From Prolixibacteraceae bacterium (GTDB lineage: Bacteria; Bacteroidota; Bacteroidia; Bacteroidales; Prolixibacteraceae), in the NCBI GenBank assembly GCA_019459525.1, contig JAIBEY010000060.1, forward strand, positions 62,001 through 126,000: a stretch of 64,000 bases of DNA, read 5' to 3'. The stretch's first letter is position 1; each line of letters opens with the position of its first letter. Under the pieces are notes generated by a model. The model did no database searches. It was not told the origin of the DNA and worked only from the letters and a program-made list of their open reading frames with translations. Shown in pieces: positions 53,054 to 61,522 of the stretch. The translations under genes and the position numbers were made by a program.

Positions 53054-54073
53054 ATCTTTGAAACCGTGAAAACGAACTGGGTATATAAAACTGTTAAATA
53101 TCTCAAAAAGGTATATTTCCGAAACGACAAGCGTGTTGCTGCCTATTTTATTTGTGTGGTTATAGCTACGTTTTTTTGGTTCCTGAATGCTTTAAGCAAA
53201 ACTTATACGGTTGACCTTATTGCACCTGTCCATTACGCTAATTTTCCCGATAACAAAACGCTTGCAAATACACTGCCCGAACAGTTCGAGATGAAAATCA
53301 AAGCTCATGGGTTTACCATCCTCAGGCACCGTTTAAGCTTTTTCTTTATGCCTTTGGAATTTAATGTGAACGACATGACCGGAAACCGGATGAAAGAAAG
53401 CCGCAGGAGCAGTTTTGCGTTTCCATCCAGACAGTTCCTTACCGAATTATCGTACATGATGTCAAACGACATCGAGATTTTGAGTATGAACCCGGATACT
53501 CTGTTTTTTAAGTTCGACCAGATGGGGCAAAAGCGGGTAAAAGTAAAACCCGTTTTAAACGTCAACCTGAGAAAACAATACCAAATTTCGGGTGACACCA
53601 AAAGCACGCCCGATTCGGTTACAGTAAACGGTCCACAATCAGCAATCGACACCCTTCAGTTTGCCTACACGGAAACAATGCGGTTCAACGAGGTAGATCA
53701 ACCGATACAATCCGAAGCCAAAATCAGGACATTAAAAGAAATATATTTCGATCCCAAAACCGTTGATCTGAGTTTTCCTGTTGAAGAATACACCGAGGCA
53801 CACCAACTGGTTCCGGTAACGCTCACCGGCACCCCCGACGGACAGATCATCAAACTATTTCCGGCCAAGGTAAAAGTTACCTTTCAGGTTGGATTAAGCC
53901 GTTTTTCTGAAATCACCCCCAACGATTTTATATTGACAGTTTCCTACACCGACATTCAGGAAGGAAAACAACGGCTGAAAATAGCTGTTGAATCGGCACC
54001 TGCCTATATCTATTCGCTGAAAATTTCGCCTGAAGAACTTGAATACCTGATTGAAAACGAACGCCATGATTAA
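53036..54073 (+). CDS. YbbR-domain membrane protein (CdaR-like)
   Basis: 345 aa if started at the only early ATG (53036), which sits in the yajC terminator loop; GTG at 53066 (335 aa) is an equal or better start because the -7 box at 53053-53060 would place the transcript start beside it. One transmembrane helix (VAAYFICVVIATFFWFLNAL), then YbbR-like beta domains outside the membrane (VKPVLNVNLRKQYQISGD, PDSVTVNGPQSAIDTLQ). Family members modulate diadenylate cyclase in Firmicutes; role here unknown. Overlaps coaE by 8 bp. Confidence 0.87.
   Translation: MSALFFIFETVKTNWVYKTVKYLKKVYFRNDKRVAAYFICVVIATFFWFLNALSKTYTVDLIAPVHYANFPDNKTLANTLPEQFEMKIKAHGFTILRHRLSFFFMPLEFNVNDMTGNRMKESRRSSFAFPSRQFLTELSYMMSNDIEILSMNPDTLFFKFDQMGQKRVKVKPVLNVNLRKQYQISGDTKSTPDSVTVNGPQSAIDTLQFAYTETMRFNEVDQPIQSEAKIRTLKEIYFDPKTVDLSFPVEEYTEAHQLVPVTLTGTPDGQIIKLFPAKVKVTFQVGLSRFSEITPNDFILTVSYTDIQEGKQRLKIAVESAPAYIYSLKISPEELEYLIENERHD
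53053..53060 (+). promoter_or_regulatory. -7 box (TATCTTTG) before ybbR-coaE-djlA
   Basis: Perfect TAnnTTTG starting at the end of the yajC terminator T-run, implying that the second half of the operon has its own promoter. Confidence 0.45.
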
Positions 54074-54653
54074 AGTCGGAATTACAGGAGGAATAGGAAG
54101 CGGCAAAACTACCGTTTGCAAAGTATTCAGGGTTCTGGGCATTCCAGTTTTTGAAGCCGACACCACTGCCAAACAACTGATGAATACCGATGCTGAACTC
54201 CGGAAAAATTTGATTGGCTTGTTCGGAACTGCCGTTTACCAGCCAGATCAGACAATCGACCGAAAATACCTCGCCGGAATTGTATTTACCAACCCATCTT
54301 TGCTCGCTCAGTTAAATGAGCTGGTGCATCCTGTTGTGCGGAAAGCGTTCGAAGAATGGTGTCTCATACAGCATTCGCCCTACGTGTTGCACGAAGCTGC
54401 CATTTTGTTCGAGAGCGGGTTTTACCGCATGATGGACAAAACCATTACAGTTGTTACCAGTGAGAAGCAGCGAATTGAAAGAGTTGTAAAACGCGATAGC
54501 TTAACCGTTGAACTGGTTAAGCAGCGAATGAGAAACCAATGGAGTGATGACGAAAAAATTAAACTGGCCGATTTTGTAATCGGCAACAACGATCGAGAAC
54601 TTATCATACCACAAATTGTTGAAATTGACAAAAAAATAAGAGCACATGGCTAA
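54066..54653 (+). CDS. coaE: Dephospho-CoA kinase
   Basis: Last step of coenzyme A synthesis. 195 aa from ATG at 54066 (MIKVGITGGIGSGKTTV). P-loop residues 8-15, VFEADTTAKQLM (substrate Asp), HPVVRKAFEEW, ILFESGFYRMMDKTITV, QRMRNQWSDDEKIKLADFVIGNN. Length typical. Overlaps both neighbours by 8 bp. Confidence 0.95.
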   Translation: MIKVGITGGIGSGKTTVCKVFRVLGIPVFEADTTAKQLMNTDAELRKNLIGLFGTAVYQPDQTIDRKYLAGIVFTNPSLLAQLNELVHPVVRKAFEEWCLIQHSPYVLHEAAILFESGFYRMMDKTITVVTSEKQRIERVVKRDSLTVELVKQRMRNQWSDDEKIKLADFVIGNNDRELIIPQIVEIDKKIRAHG

Positions 54654-55380
54654 ATTTGGAAAATGGTTAACCGGTGGTTTGGGATGGGCATTCTTCGGAC
54701 CAATCGGCGGAATTGTAGGATTTGTAGTCGGTTCGTTAATTGACGGAACCGAACAGCAGCCACGAATGATTGGAAGTGAATACCCACCGCAGCAAACCAC
54801 CCAGAGTGGTTACATCATGAGTTTATTGGTACTGGTGGCTGCCGTAATGAAAGCCGACGGAAAAATACTGAAATCGGAGCTCGAATATACCAAACAATTT
54901 TTTGTCCGTTCGTTTGGCACTGCCGCTGCCGGCGAAGCTGTTAAGATACTGCGCGACCTGCTGAATCAGAACATTCCGGTTACCGAAGTCTGCCAGCAAA
55001 TCCGCAAAAACATGGATCATCCGTCGCGGCTGCAGTTGGTGCATTTCCTCTTCGGAATTGCTGATGCCGACGGGCAAGTACACGACACCGAACACAAACT
55101 GATCAAGCACATCGCGCAACAGATGGGCATCAGCCAGAAAGACTACGAATCGATTGAATCGATGTTTGTAGCCAATACCGATGCTGCTTATAAAATTCTG
55201 GAAGTTGAACCAACTGCCACCGAAGAAGAATTAAAAAAAGCCTACCGCAGAATGGCCGTAAAATATCATCCGGATAAAGTTCATTATCTGGGGGAAGACA
55301 TACAAAAAGCTGCACATGAGAAATTTCAGAAGGTTAACGAAGCTTGGGAAACGATCAAAAAACAGCGTGGAATCGTTTAA
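54646..55380 (+). CDS. TerB/DnaJ-domain co-chaperone (DjlA-like)
   Basis: 244 aa. Short glycine-rich membrane helix near the N-terminus (GGLGWAFFGPIGGIVGFVVGSLID), TerB/DjlA central helical domain about 60-170 (VLVAAVMKADGKILKSELEYTKQFF), C-terminal J domain about 178-244 with HPD motif (YRRMAVKYHPDKVHYLG). Stimulates DnaK at the inner membrane by analogy with E. coli DjlA. Confidence 0.92.
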   Translation: MAKFGKWLTGGLGWAFFGPIGGIVGFVVGSLIDGTEQQPRMIGSEYPPQQTTQSGYIMSLLVLVAAVMKADGKILKSELEYTKQFFVRSFGTAAAGEAVKILRDLLNQNIPVTEVCQQIRKNMDHPSRLQLVHFLFGIADADGQVHDTEHKLIKHIAQQMGISQKDYESIESMFVANTDAAYKILEVEPTATEEELKKAYRRMAVKYHPDKVHYLGEDIQKAAHEKFQKVNEAWETIKKQRGIV

Positions 55381-55438
55381 TGAGTCTCGCCATCCCTCTT
55401 ATGAAAAAACACAACTGATGGTTTGGGTAAAATATTGA

Positions 55439-55472
55439 AAAAAGCCTGTGGAGCAAATCTGCAGGCTTTTTC
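55439..55472 (+). terminator. Intrinsic terminator of the nusB-djlA region
   Basis: Perfect 10-bp stem AAAAAGCCTG / CAGGCTTTTT, 13-nt loop, T-run. Confidence 0.82.
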
Positions 55473-55689
55473 GTTTGAAAGCGTATCGCCAGAAAAAAAA
55501 ATGTGTCACTCAAATTACATGCTCACCATCCGGCTGAAAGTAAATGAACAAGCTTCATTTGAAACAAAGGTCAAGTCTTAAAAAAGTTCTAATTTCGTTA
55601 TTTAAAAAGATATTCTATCTTTATGGTTTTCAAACCTATAACTACAATCAAATAGCAAGGAAATTAGAAAACGCTTAAAACCAACCGCA
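55473..55689. other. Upstream region of the PKD/T9SS gene
   Basis: No gene. Holds a 7-bp hairpin (AAATGAA / TTCATTT, 55542-55560) and a one-mismatch -7 box TATCTTTA (55616-55623), 66 nt before the ATG. Confidence 0.35.
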
Positions 55690-58482
55690 ATGAAAACAAT
55701 TTTAGCTTTTCTCCTGGTTCTTTTTTCCATTTCAGGATTGGTTGCTATGGATTGCACTGTAGCTATTGTGTTTTCGATCAATAAAAGTTTACCCACAAGC
55801 TATACCTTTAAAATTGACCAACAAACCGAAGGTGCCAAATATTACTGGTCGTTTGGCGATAATAGGAATTCGGAGATGGCATCGCCCACACACACATTCA
55901 AGACCCCGGGCTCCTACTCGGTGCTGGTTAAAGTTACAAGAGCTGACGGCACCATCTGTAACGGCGAATTAAAAGCATCATTCGAAGGTGGAACCAGCAC
56001 CAATACTGAAGCAATTTTAACGGGCAAGGGTAAAGTGAAGAAATCGGCTACTTCTGATGGGTGCGCATTGCTGATCACCATGGAAAACAATACCATCCTG
56101 GCTCCTGCTGAAGTCATTCCGGCATTCGAGTTTAAAGATGGTCAATATGTTGAACTGAAATACGAATTGTTTAAAGATATTCCTTCGGCCTGCGAAGTAG
56201 GTACTCCTGCTAAAATTTATACCATTACAGAAATTAGCCAAACGACAGAATGCAAACTCCCTGTTACATTTACAAAAAGCACAATCTCGCCAATTACTTA
56301 TACTTTCAGGACCGAAACTCAGCCTGAAGGATCGACCTATTTCTGGACATTTGGCGACGATGCCAAATCAGAATCTGCAACGCCCAGGCATATTTACCAG
56401 AATACTGGAAATTATACGGTTAGCCTGAAAGTTATTGATGCGGCAGGAAAAATCTGCACCGGAGAAATAAAAGGAACTTTTGATGGAGGTATTTCTGCTG
56501 ATCCGGCAATTTTCTCAGGTAAAGGGAAAGTGATTAGTAAGGCATCTATAAGCGGCTGCGGATTAGCCATTTCCATGGAGAATGGTAATATTTTAATCCC
56601 GGTTGAATGGGCTTCCGCTTTTCAGCTCAAAGAAGGGCAAAATCTGGAATTGGCCTATGAGTTTTTAAAAGACCGGGTTATTGAATGTTCCGTTGGTGCT
56701 GCTGTCAAAATTCACAAAATAGCAGTGCTCGCCCAACCCGTTGTTTGCAATATTCCTATTACATATACCCCAAGCTCTACCAGCCCCGTCTCCTATACTT
56801 TTAACACCGTAGCTCAATCTGAAGGTTCTGTTTACTTCTGGTATTTTGGCGATGAGGGAAAATCCAACCAGGAATCACCCAGCTACACCTACAAAAAGAC
56901 AGGAACCTATGTAGTAAATTTAAAGGTTATTGATAAGGCTGGAAATTCGTGTTACGGTGAAATTAAAGCTGCATTCGAAGGAATTGAGGCTCCGGTTCTG
57001 GCAGCCAGAGGGAAAGTAAAGAAACTTACAACTGCAGGCTGCGATCTGGCCATCGTACTCGAAAACGGCGACACATTTATTGCAGCACAAATGGCTACTT
57101 ATTTTATATTCAATGAGGGTCAATATGTAGAGTTTACCTACGAAAAACTCGATCCCAAAGTCTCTGCCTGTAAGGAAGGAACTGATATAAAAATACATAC
57201 CATTAAAGAAATATCGACTCTGGACGGATGTAAAGCTTATTTTACTGCCACCAATAAAACAGGATCTGATCTGGCAATGCAAAAAAAAGTTGCATTTACC
57301 AATTTATCTGAAGGCAACCTGGTTGAATGTACCTGGGATTTTGGCGATGGTAAGATAAGTAAAGAGCTGAAGCCCACACACGAATATGCGACTTTTGGTG
57401 AATATCGGGTTTGTTTAACGACAATCACTGCTTCGGGTTGCAGCAGCGAGTATTGCACCACTGTGAAAGTAGAAAATACAACAAATACACCCTGCTCTTT
57501 CGATCTGGTTATTAAACCCAAAGAGAATGCTTCAAATACCTATCTTTTCTATGCCAATTCTACCGCTGAGATTAAGAACTGGACATGGATTTTTGGCGAC
57601 GGTAAAGCCAGCAGCCTGAAAAACCCGGAACATGCCTACGATAAAGCAGGTGTTTACGAAGTTTCCTGTTTTATAGCTACAGCAGCCGGATGTACCGAAA
57701 CCCGCACCACTAAAATCACAGTTTTAGGCGCTTCTGCGGTTACCTGTAAAGGCGCCATCAGCTTATTGCTGTTCGACCCCACCGACAATAAATGCAACGG
57801 AAAAGCAACCGTAAAGCTGCTCGACGAAACAGGTAAGGCTATTTCAAACGTAAAATACGTTTGGTCCGATGGCCGAACCGGAAGCACATTAGAAAATCTT
57901 TGCCCGGACAAACCCTATACCGTTCAGGCAATTATCGAAGGTATGTGTCAGAAAAACACTTCGTTTACCATGCTGTCGAAACCAATTTGGAAGGCCACAA
58001 CCATAAACGGGCAAAATAACTTTTCTGTTGTTTCGCCAGTTGACGGGGTAGAATACGAATGGAATTTTGGCAATGGTGTGGTTATGAAAGGCGCCGAAGT
58101 AAACTTCGATTTTGAAGCAGATGGCATTTATAATGTGAATTTAAAAGCCGTTGCCGGAGGCGATTTTGCTGAATTCTCGCAGCAGGTTGTGGTAGAAAAG
58201 AGCATTGCCGGAACCGATATCATCACTAAATCTGAGCCGGAAGTTTATCCAAATCCGGTAAAAGAAATGATGAAAATTAATTTCGCCAGTCCGGTAGAAG
58301 GAAATCTACTCATCGAAATCGTGAATATCGGCGGCATAAAAGAATACGCGCAACAATTGAATACCGAAGGCTTCAGCCAGGTATCGGTGAACCTGCAGTT
58401 CCTCAATCCGGGTATTTATTTCCTGCGTATCACCAACGGTCGGCAGCTCATTGCCGATAGAAAATTCATTAAAGTAAACTGA
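55690..58482 (+). CDS. Large secreted PKD-repeat protein with T9SS sorting domain
   Basis: 930 aa, signal peptide MKTILAFLLVLFSISGLVA. Three tandem modules start at Cys22, Cys188 and Cys353, each about 165 aa: a PKD domain (YYWSFGDN, YFWTFGDD, YFWYFGDE) plus a second piece starting GKGKV or RGKVKK with GC-x-L-x-I-x-x-ENG. Two plain PKD domains follow (from Cys514 and Cys602: CTWDFGDG, WTWIFGDG), a SprB-like repeat from Cys686, a further PKD-like domain, and a type A sorting domain about 850-930 (PEVYPNPVKEMMKIN to RKFIKVN). Exported by the type IX system and probably anchored on the cell surface; likely an adhesin or binding protein (inference). Single gene. Confidence 0.9.
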   Translation: MKTILAFLLVLFSISGLVAMDCTVAIVFSINKSLPTSYTFKIDQQTEGAKYYWSFGDNRNSEMASPTHTFKTPGSYSVLVKVTRADGTICNGELKASFEGGTSTNTEAILTGKGKVKKSATSDGCALLITMENNTILAPAEVIPAFEFKDGQYVELKYELFKDIPSACEVGTPAKIYTITEISQTTECKLPVTFTKSTISPITYTFRTETQPEGSTYFWTFGDDAKSESATPRHIYQNTGNYTVSLKVIDAAGKICTGEIKGTFDGGISADPAIFSGKGKVISKASISGCGLAISMENGNILIPVEWASAFQLKEGQNLELAYEFLKDRVIECSVGAAVKIHKIAVLAQPVVCNIPITYTPSSTSPVSYTFNTVAQSEGSVYFWYFGDEGKSNQESPSYTYKKTGTYVVNLKVIDKAGNSCYGEIKAAFEGIEAPVLAARGKVKKLTTAGCDLAIVLENGDTFIAAQMATYFIFNEGQYVEFTYEKLDPKVSACKEGTDIKIHTIKEISTLDGCKAYFTATNKTGSDLAMQKKVAFTNLSEGNLVECTWDFGDGKISKELKPTHEYATFGEYRVCLTTITASGCSSEYCTTVKVENTTNTPCSFDLVIKPKENASNTYLFYANSTAEIKNWTWIFGDGKASSLKNPEHAYDKAGVYEVSCFIATAAGCTETRTTKITVLGASAVTCKGAISLLLFDPTDNKCNGKATVKLLDETGKAISNVKYVWSDGRTGSTLENLCPDKPYTVQAIIEGMCQKNTSFTMLSKPIWKATTINGQNNFSVVSPVDGVEYEWNFGNGVVMKGAEVNFDFEADGIYNVNLKAVAGGDFAEFSQQVVVEKSIAGTDIITKSEPEVYPNPVKEMMKINFASPVEGNLLIEIVNIGGIKEYAQQLNTEGFSQVSVNLQFLNPGIYFLRITNGRQLIADRKFIKVN

Positions 58483-58519
58483 TTTTATATCCCGACAATC
58501 GACTTTTGGAAAGCCATTT

Positions 58520-58542
58520 TTTCCTGAATTAATTTCAGGAAA
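58520..58542 (+). terminator. Weak terminator-like hairpin after the PKD gene
   Basis: Perfect 9-bp stem TTTCCTGAA / TTCAGGAAA, 5-nt loop, no long T-run. Confidence 0.4.
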
Positions 58543-58579
58543 TTTACTACTCCAGAATAGCAGAAGAATAAAAAAACCA

Positions 58580-58605
58580 TATCTTTGTTCGTAATTTCAC
58601 GAACA
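58580..58605 (+). promoter_or_regulatory. -7 box and ArsR-type operator of the thiol/permease operon
   Basis: TATCTTTG (58580-58587) overlaps the inverted repeat TGTTCG-N8-CGAACA (58586-58605), 7 nt before the arsR-type ATG. A bound repressor would block RNA polymerase. The same repeat is at 60320-60339. Confidence 0.7.
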
Positions 58606-58612
58606 CCGAACA

Positions 58613-58939
58613 ATGGCAAAAGAAATAATCACCGAAGAACAGCAAAAAGCAGCACGCTATGCCAAAGCGATGGGTCACCCGATACGGATGTACGTACTCG
58701 AACTGCTGTCGAAACAATCGTGCTGTTACAGCGGCGACTTAACTGAAGAGTTACCGATCGTCAAGTCCACCCTTTCGCAGCACCTCAAAGAATTAAAAGA
58801 AGCCGGATTAATTCAGGGCGAAATTGAAGCTCCACGGATTAAATATTGCCTGAACAGGGAAAACTGGAAAGAAGCGCAAGATTTGTTCCGGAAATTTCTG
58901 CGAATGGATATGGAAGAACCAATTCAAACATGCAAATAA
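58613..58939 (+). CDS. ArsR/SmtB-family transcriptional repressor
   Basis: 108 aa winged helix. Recognition region LPIVKSTLSQHLKELKEAGLIQGEIEAPRIKYCLN; the segment KQSCCYSGDL carries two adjacent cysteines at the edge of the helix where ArsR proteins bind metalloids or sense thiols. It sits behind a matching operator and heads the operon, so autoregulation is likely. Confidence 0.92.
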   Translation: MAKEIITEEQQKAARYAKAMGHPIRMYVLELLSKQSCCYSGDLTEELPIVKSTLSQHLKELKEAGLIQGEIEAPRIKYCLNRENWKEAQDLFRKFLRMDMEEPIQTCK

Positions 58940-58949
58940 CACGAATAAT

Positions 58950-59189
58950 ATGGAAATTAAAATTTTAGGCACAGGTTGCCCCAAATGCAAAACATTGGAA
59001 AAACTTACCCGCGAAGTGGTTGAACAAAACGGAATTGATGCCACAGTTACCAAAGTGGAAGATATTTACCAAATTATGAAATACGGGGTAATGACTACGC
59101 CTGCCCTGGTGGTAAATGAAAAAGTAGAAATTAAAGGAAGAATTCCTTCGGCCAACGAAATTAAACAAGTACTAACCAAAACAATTTGA
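58950..59189 (+). CDS. Small thioredoxin-fold protein (MTH895/thioredoxin_3 type)
   Basis: 79 aa with redox motif CPKC (residues 10-13) in ILGTGCPKCKTLEKL and the cis-Pro segment YGVMTTPALVVNEKV. No signal peptide, so cytoplasmic. Commonly encoded beside DUF318/ArsP-type permeases, as here. Confidence 0.92.
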   Translation: MEIKILGTGCPKCKTLEKLTREVVEQNGIDATVTKVEDIYQIMKYGVMTTPALVVNEKVEIKGRIPSANEIKQVLTKTI

Positions 59190-59197
59190 AAATACGT

Positions 59198-59602
59198 ATG
59201 AAAAAGATTCAATTATTCAGTATTTCGTTCTTATTGTTGATGAGTAGCTTTATTTGCAACGCCCAAACACAAAAAAAGGAAGTTGCTGCTACCAATCAGG
59301 TGGAAGCCTATTATTTTCATAATACAGCACGTTGCGTAACCTGCAAAACCGTAGAATCGGAAACAAAAGCCAATTTGGAAAACCTTTACGGAATTCAGGT
59401 TACGTTTAAAGCTTTGAATCTTGAAGACAATGCAACAAAAGCCATCGCCAAAAAATTAAAAGTTTCGGGACAAACATTATTGTTGGTTAAAGGCGATAAA
59501 AAAATTAACATCACCAACGAAGGATTTATGTATGCCCGCACCAACCCGGCAAAATTTAAAGCCGTTATCAAAGAAAAAGTTGATGGACTGCTAGATCAGT
59601 AA
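59198..59602 (+). CDS. Exported thioredoxin-like protein (ArsF-like)
   Basis: 134 aa from ATG at 59198 with signal peptide (MKKIQLFSISFLLLMSSFICNAQ). Core YYFHNTARCVTCKTVE with a CVTC redox pair, then LEDNATKAIAKKLKVSGQTLLLVKG. It resembles proteins annotated as ArsF-family in arsenical clusters. A periplasmic thiol carrier working with the next gene is plausible (inference). Confidence 0.82.
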   Translation: MKKIQLFSISFLLLMSSFICNAQTQKKEVAATNQVEAYYFHNTARCVTCKTVESETKANLENLYGIQVTFKALNLEDNATKAIAKKLKVSGQTLLLVKGDKKINITNEGFMYARTNPAKFKAVIKEKVDGLLDQ

Positions 59603-59605
59603 TTG

Positions 59606-60304
59606 ATGGAATTTTTAACCAATCTCCTCGAAAACAGCACCATGCCCTGGCTCTCGGCACTGGTACTGGGATTAATGACAGCCATAAGCCCTTGCCCATT
59701 GGCTACCAACATCACAGCAGTGGGCTTTATCAGCAAAGATATTGAGAACCGCAACCGCGTTTTCGTCAACGGATTGCTTTATACACTGGGCCGCGCCATT
59801 TCGTACACCGCACTGGCTCTCATCATTTATTTCGGAGCCGACCAGTTTAAATTTTCAGGCTTCTTTCAGCTTTACGGTGAAAAAATTTTAGGCCCTTTAC
59901 TGATTGTTATCGGCTTGTTTATGCTCGATGTAATAAATATCAAGTTTCCCGGCATGAATGGACTGACTTCACGAATGGAAACCAAGACCAAATGGAGCTA
60001 TTTTGATGCGATTTTGCTGGGAATGATTTTCGCGTTGGCTTTCTGTCCGTACAGCGGGGTTCTTTATTTTGGCATGCTTGTTCCGATGACAGTCGCCAGC
60101 GCTTCAGGCTTATATCTTCCCATTGTTTTTGCACTGGCGACCGGAATCCCGGTCATCATTTTTGCATGGATACTGGCCTTTTCGGTTAGTTCAATCGGAG
60201 GCGTTTACAACAAAATGAAGCATTTCGAAATTTGGTTCCGGCGTGTGGTTGCCGTCTTATTCATCCTTGTTGGTATCTATTACATTATCCGGGTTTTCTT
60301 CTAA
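59606..60304 (+). CDS. DsbD/CcdA-like membrane protein (ArsG-like)
   Basis: 232 aa from ATG at 59606, immediately after the previous stop; six predicted helices. Cysteine-containing segments MTAISPCPLATNITAVGF and ALAFCPYSGVLYFGML lie in two helices, as in CcdA/DsbD electron carriers. Resembles proteins annotated as ArsG-family permeases. Thiol-electron transfer across the membrane to the preceding CVTC protein is an equally good reading. Confidence 0.85.
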   Translation: MEFLTNLLENSTMPWLSALVLGLMTAISPCPLATNITAVGFISKDIENRNRVFVNGLLYTLGRAISYTALALIIYFGADQFKFSGFFQLYGEKILGPLLIVIGLFMLDVINIKFPGMNGLTSRMETKTKWSYFDAILLGMIFALAFCPYSGVLYFGMLVPMTVASASGLYLPIVFALATGIPVIIFAWILAFSVSSIGGVYNKMKHFEIWFRRVVAVLFILVGIYYIIRVFF

Positions 60305-60319
60305 AAAATTTGAAATTAT

Positions 60320-60339
60320 TGTTCGTCATTTTGCGAACA
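60320..60339 (+). promoter_or_regulatory. Second ArsR-type operator, before the permease gene
   Basis: TGTTCG-N8-CGAACA, with arms and spacer length identical to the site at 58586-58605, 17 nt before the permease ATG. Implies an internal, co-regulated promoter. I found no exact -7 box here. Confidence 0.65.
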
Positions 60340-60355
60340 ACATTGAACATTACAG

Positions 60356-61399
60356 ATGGAAAAAAGAAACAAAATAAAGCTCCTTGCCTCTATAGCCATA
60401 CTATTACCTGCGTTACTTGTGCTGTATTACTTTCTCCAGCCTTTGGTCGATTACCTAACTTATGGCCTGATCGGATTACATACCGAAACTCACCTCGGGG
60501 CATCGGTTAATTTTTTCATTTACGATACCATTAAAATCCTGATTCTGCTGTTTCTCATCAGTTCGCTGATGGGTTTGGTAAATGCCTATTTCCCGGTTGA
60601 CAGGCTTCGCATTTACCTGACTACAAAAAAACTATACGGATTTCAGTACTTTTTTGCAGCATTGTTTGGCGCCATCACTCCTTTTTGTTCCTGCTCATCC
60701 ATTCCACTTTTTATTGGGTTCGTAAAAGGCGGCATTCCACTTGGGGTAACCTTCGCTTTCCTGATCACCTCTCCGTTGGTAAACGAAGTTGCCGTGGCTA
60801 TGTTTCTGGGGTTATTCGGTATAAAAGCCACGCTTGTGTATGCCATAAGTGGCATATTCATGGGGACTATTGGCGGATTTATACTGGGAAAATTTAAGTT
60901 AGATAGACATCTGTCGGACTGGGTAAAAGAAATACAGGCAAACTCGGAACAGGAATCGGAACAATGGGAAACTGATCAGACTCCGTTTATCGACCGGCTG
61001 CCCATCATTATTCGCGAGGGCTGGGGAATTGTAAAAAGTGTATTGCTGTATGTTATTATCGGGATTGCCATAGGCGCTGCCATGCACGGGTATGTGCCCG
61101 AAAATTTCTTTACCGCATATCTATCAGCCGATAAATGGTATGCAGTACCCCTTGCAGTAATACTTGCCGTTCCGATGTATGCCAATGCCGCCGGTATCGT
61201 TCCGGTCATTCAGGTCTTTGTGGCAAAAGGTGTTCCACTCGGAACTGCACTGGCTTTTATGATGGCTGTGGTTGGCTTATCCCTTCCTGAAGCTACCTTG
61301 CTCAAAAAAGTAATGAAATGGAAACTCATCGGAATTTTCTTCGGAACAATAACCGTATTTATTATCCTTTTGGGATACCTGTTTAACCGGATAATCTGA
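60356..61399 (+). CDS. ArsP/DUF318-family permease
   Basis: 347 aa, about 8-10 helices in two halves with a cytoplasmic loop (about 190-215). Signature FCSCSSIPLFIGFVKGGIPLG in the first half and MYANAAGIVPVIQVFVAKGVPLGTALAFMMAVVGLSLPE in the second. Family members export methylated arsenicals (ArsP) or other small solutes; the cysteine triplet FCSCSS is typical. Own operator upstream. Confidence 0.9.
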   Translation: MEKRNKIKLLASIAILLPALLVLYYFLQPLVDYLTYGLIGLHTETHLGASVNFFIYDTIKILILLFLISSLMGLVNAYFPVDRLRIYLTTKKLYGFQYFFAALFGAITPFCSCSSIPLFIGFVKGGIPLGVTFAFLITSPLVNEVAVAMFLGLFGIKATLVYAISGIFMGTIGGFILGKFKLDRHLSDWVKEIQANSEQESEQWETDQTPFIDRLPIIIREGWGIVKSVLLYVIIGIAIGAAMHGYVPENFFTAYLSADKWYAVPLAVILAVPMYANAAGIVPVIQVFVAKGVPLGTALAFMMAVVGLSLPEATLLKKVMKWKLIGIFFGTITVFIILLGYLFNRII

Positions 61400-61522
61400 A
61401 ACGGAAACCACCTCTGATTTAAGCTTTTATTCGTATATGTTTTGAAATAATTAAGTACAGCATATCTTTTAATTACGCCATGTAATTGCTATATTTAGAC
61501 TAACGATTAAAAATCAATCCAT

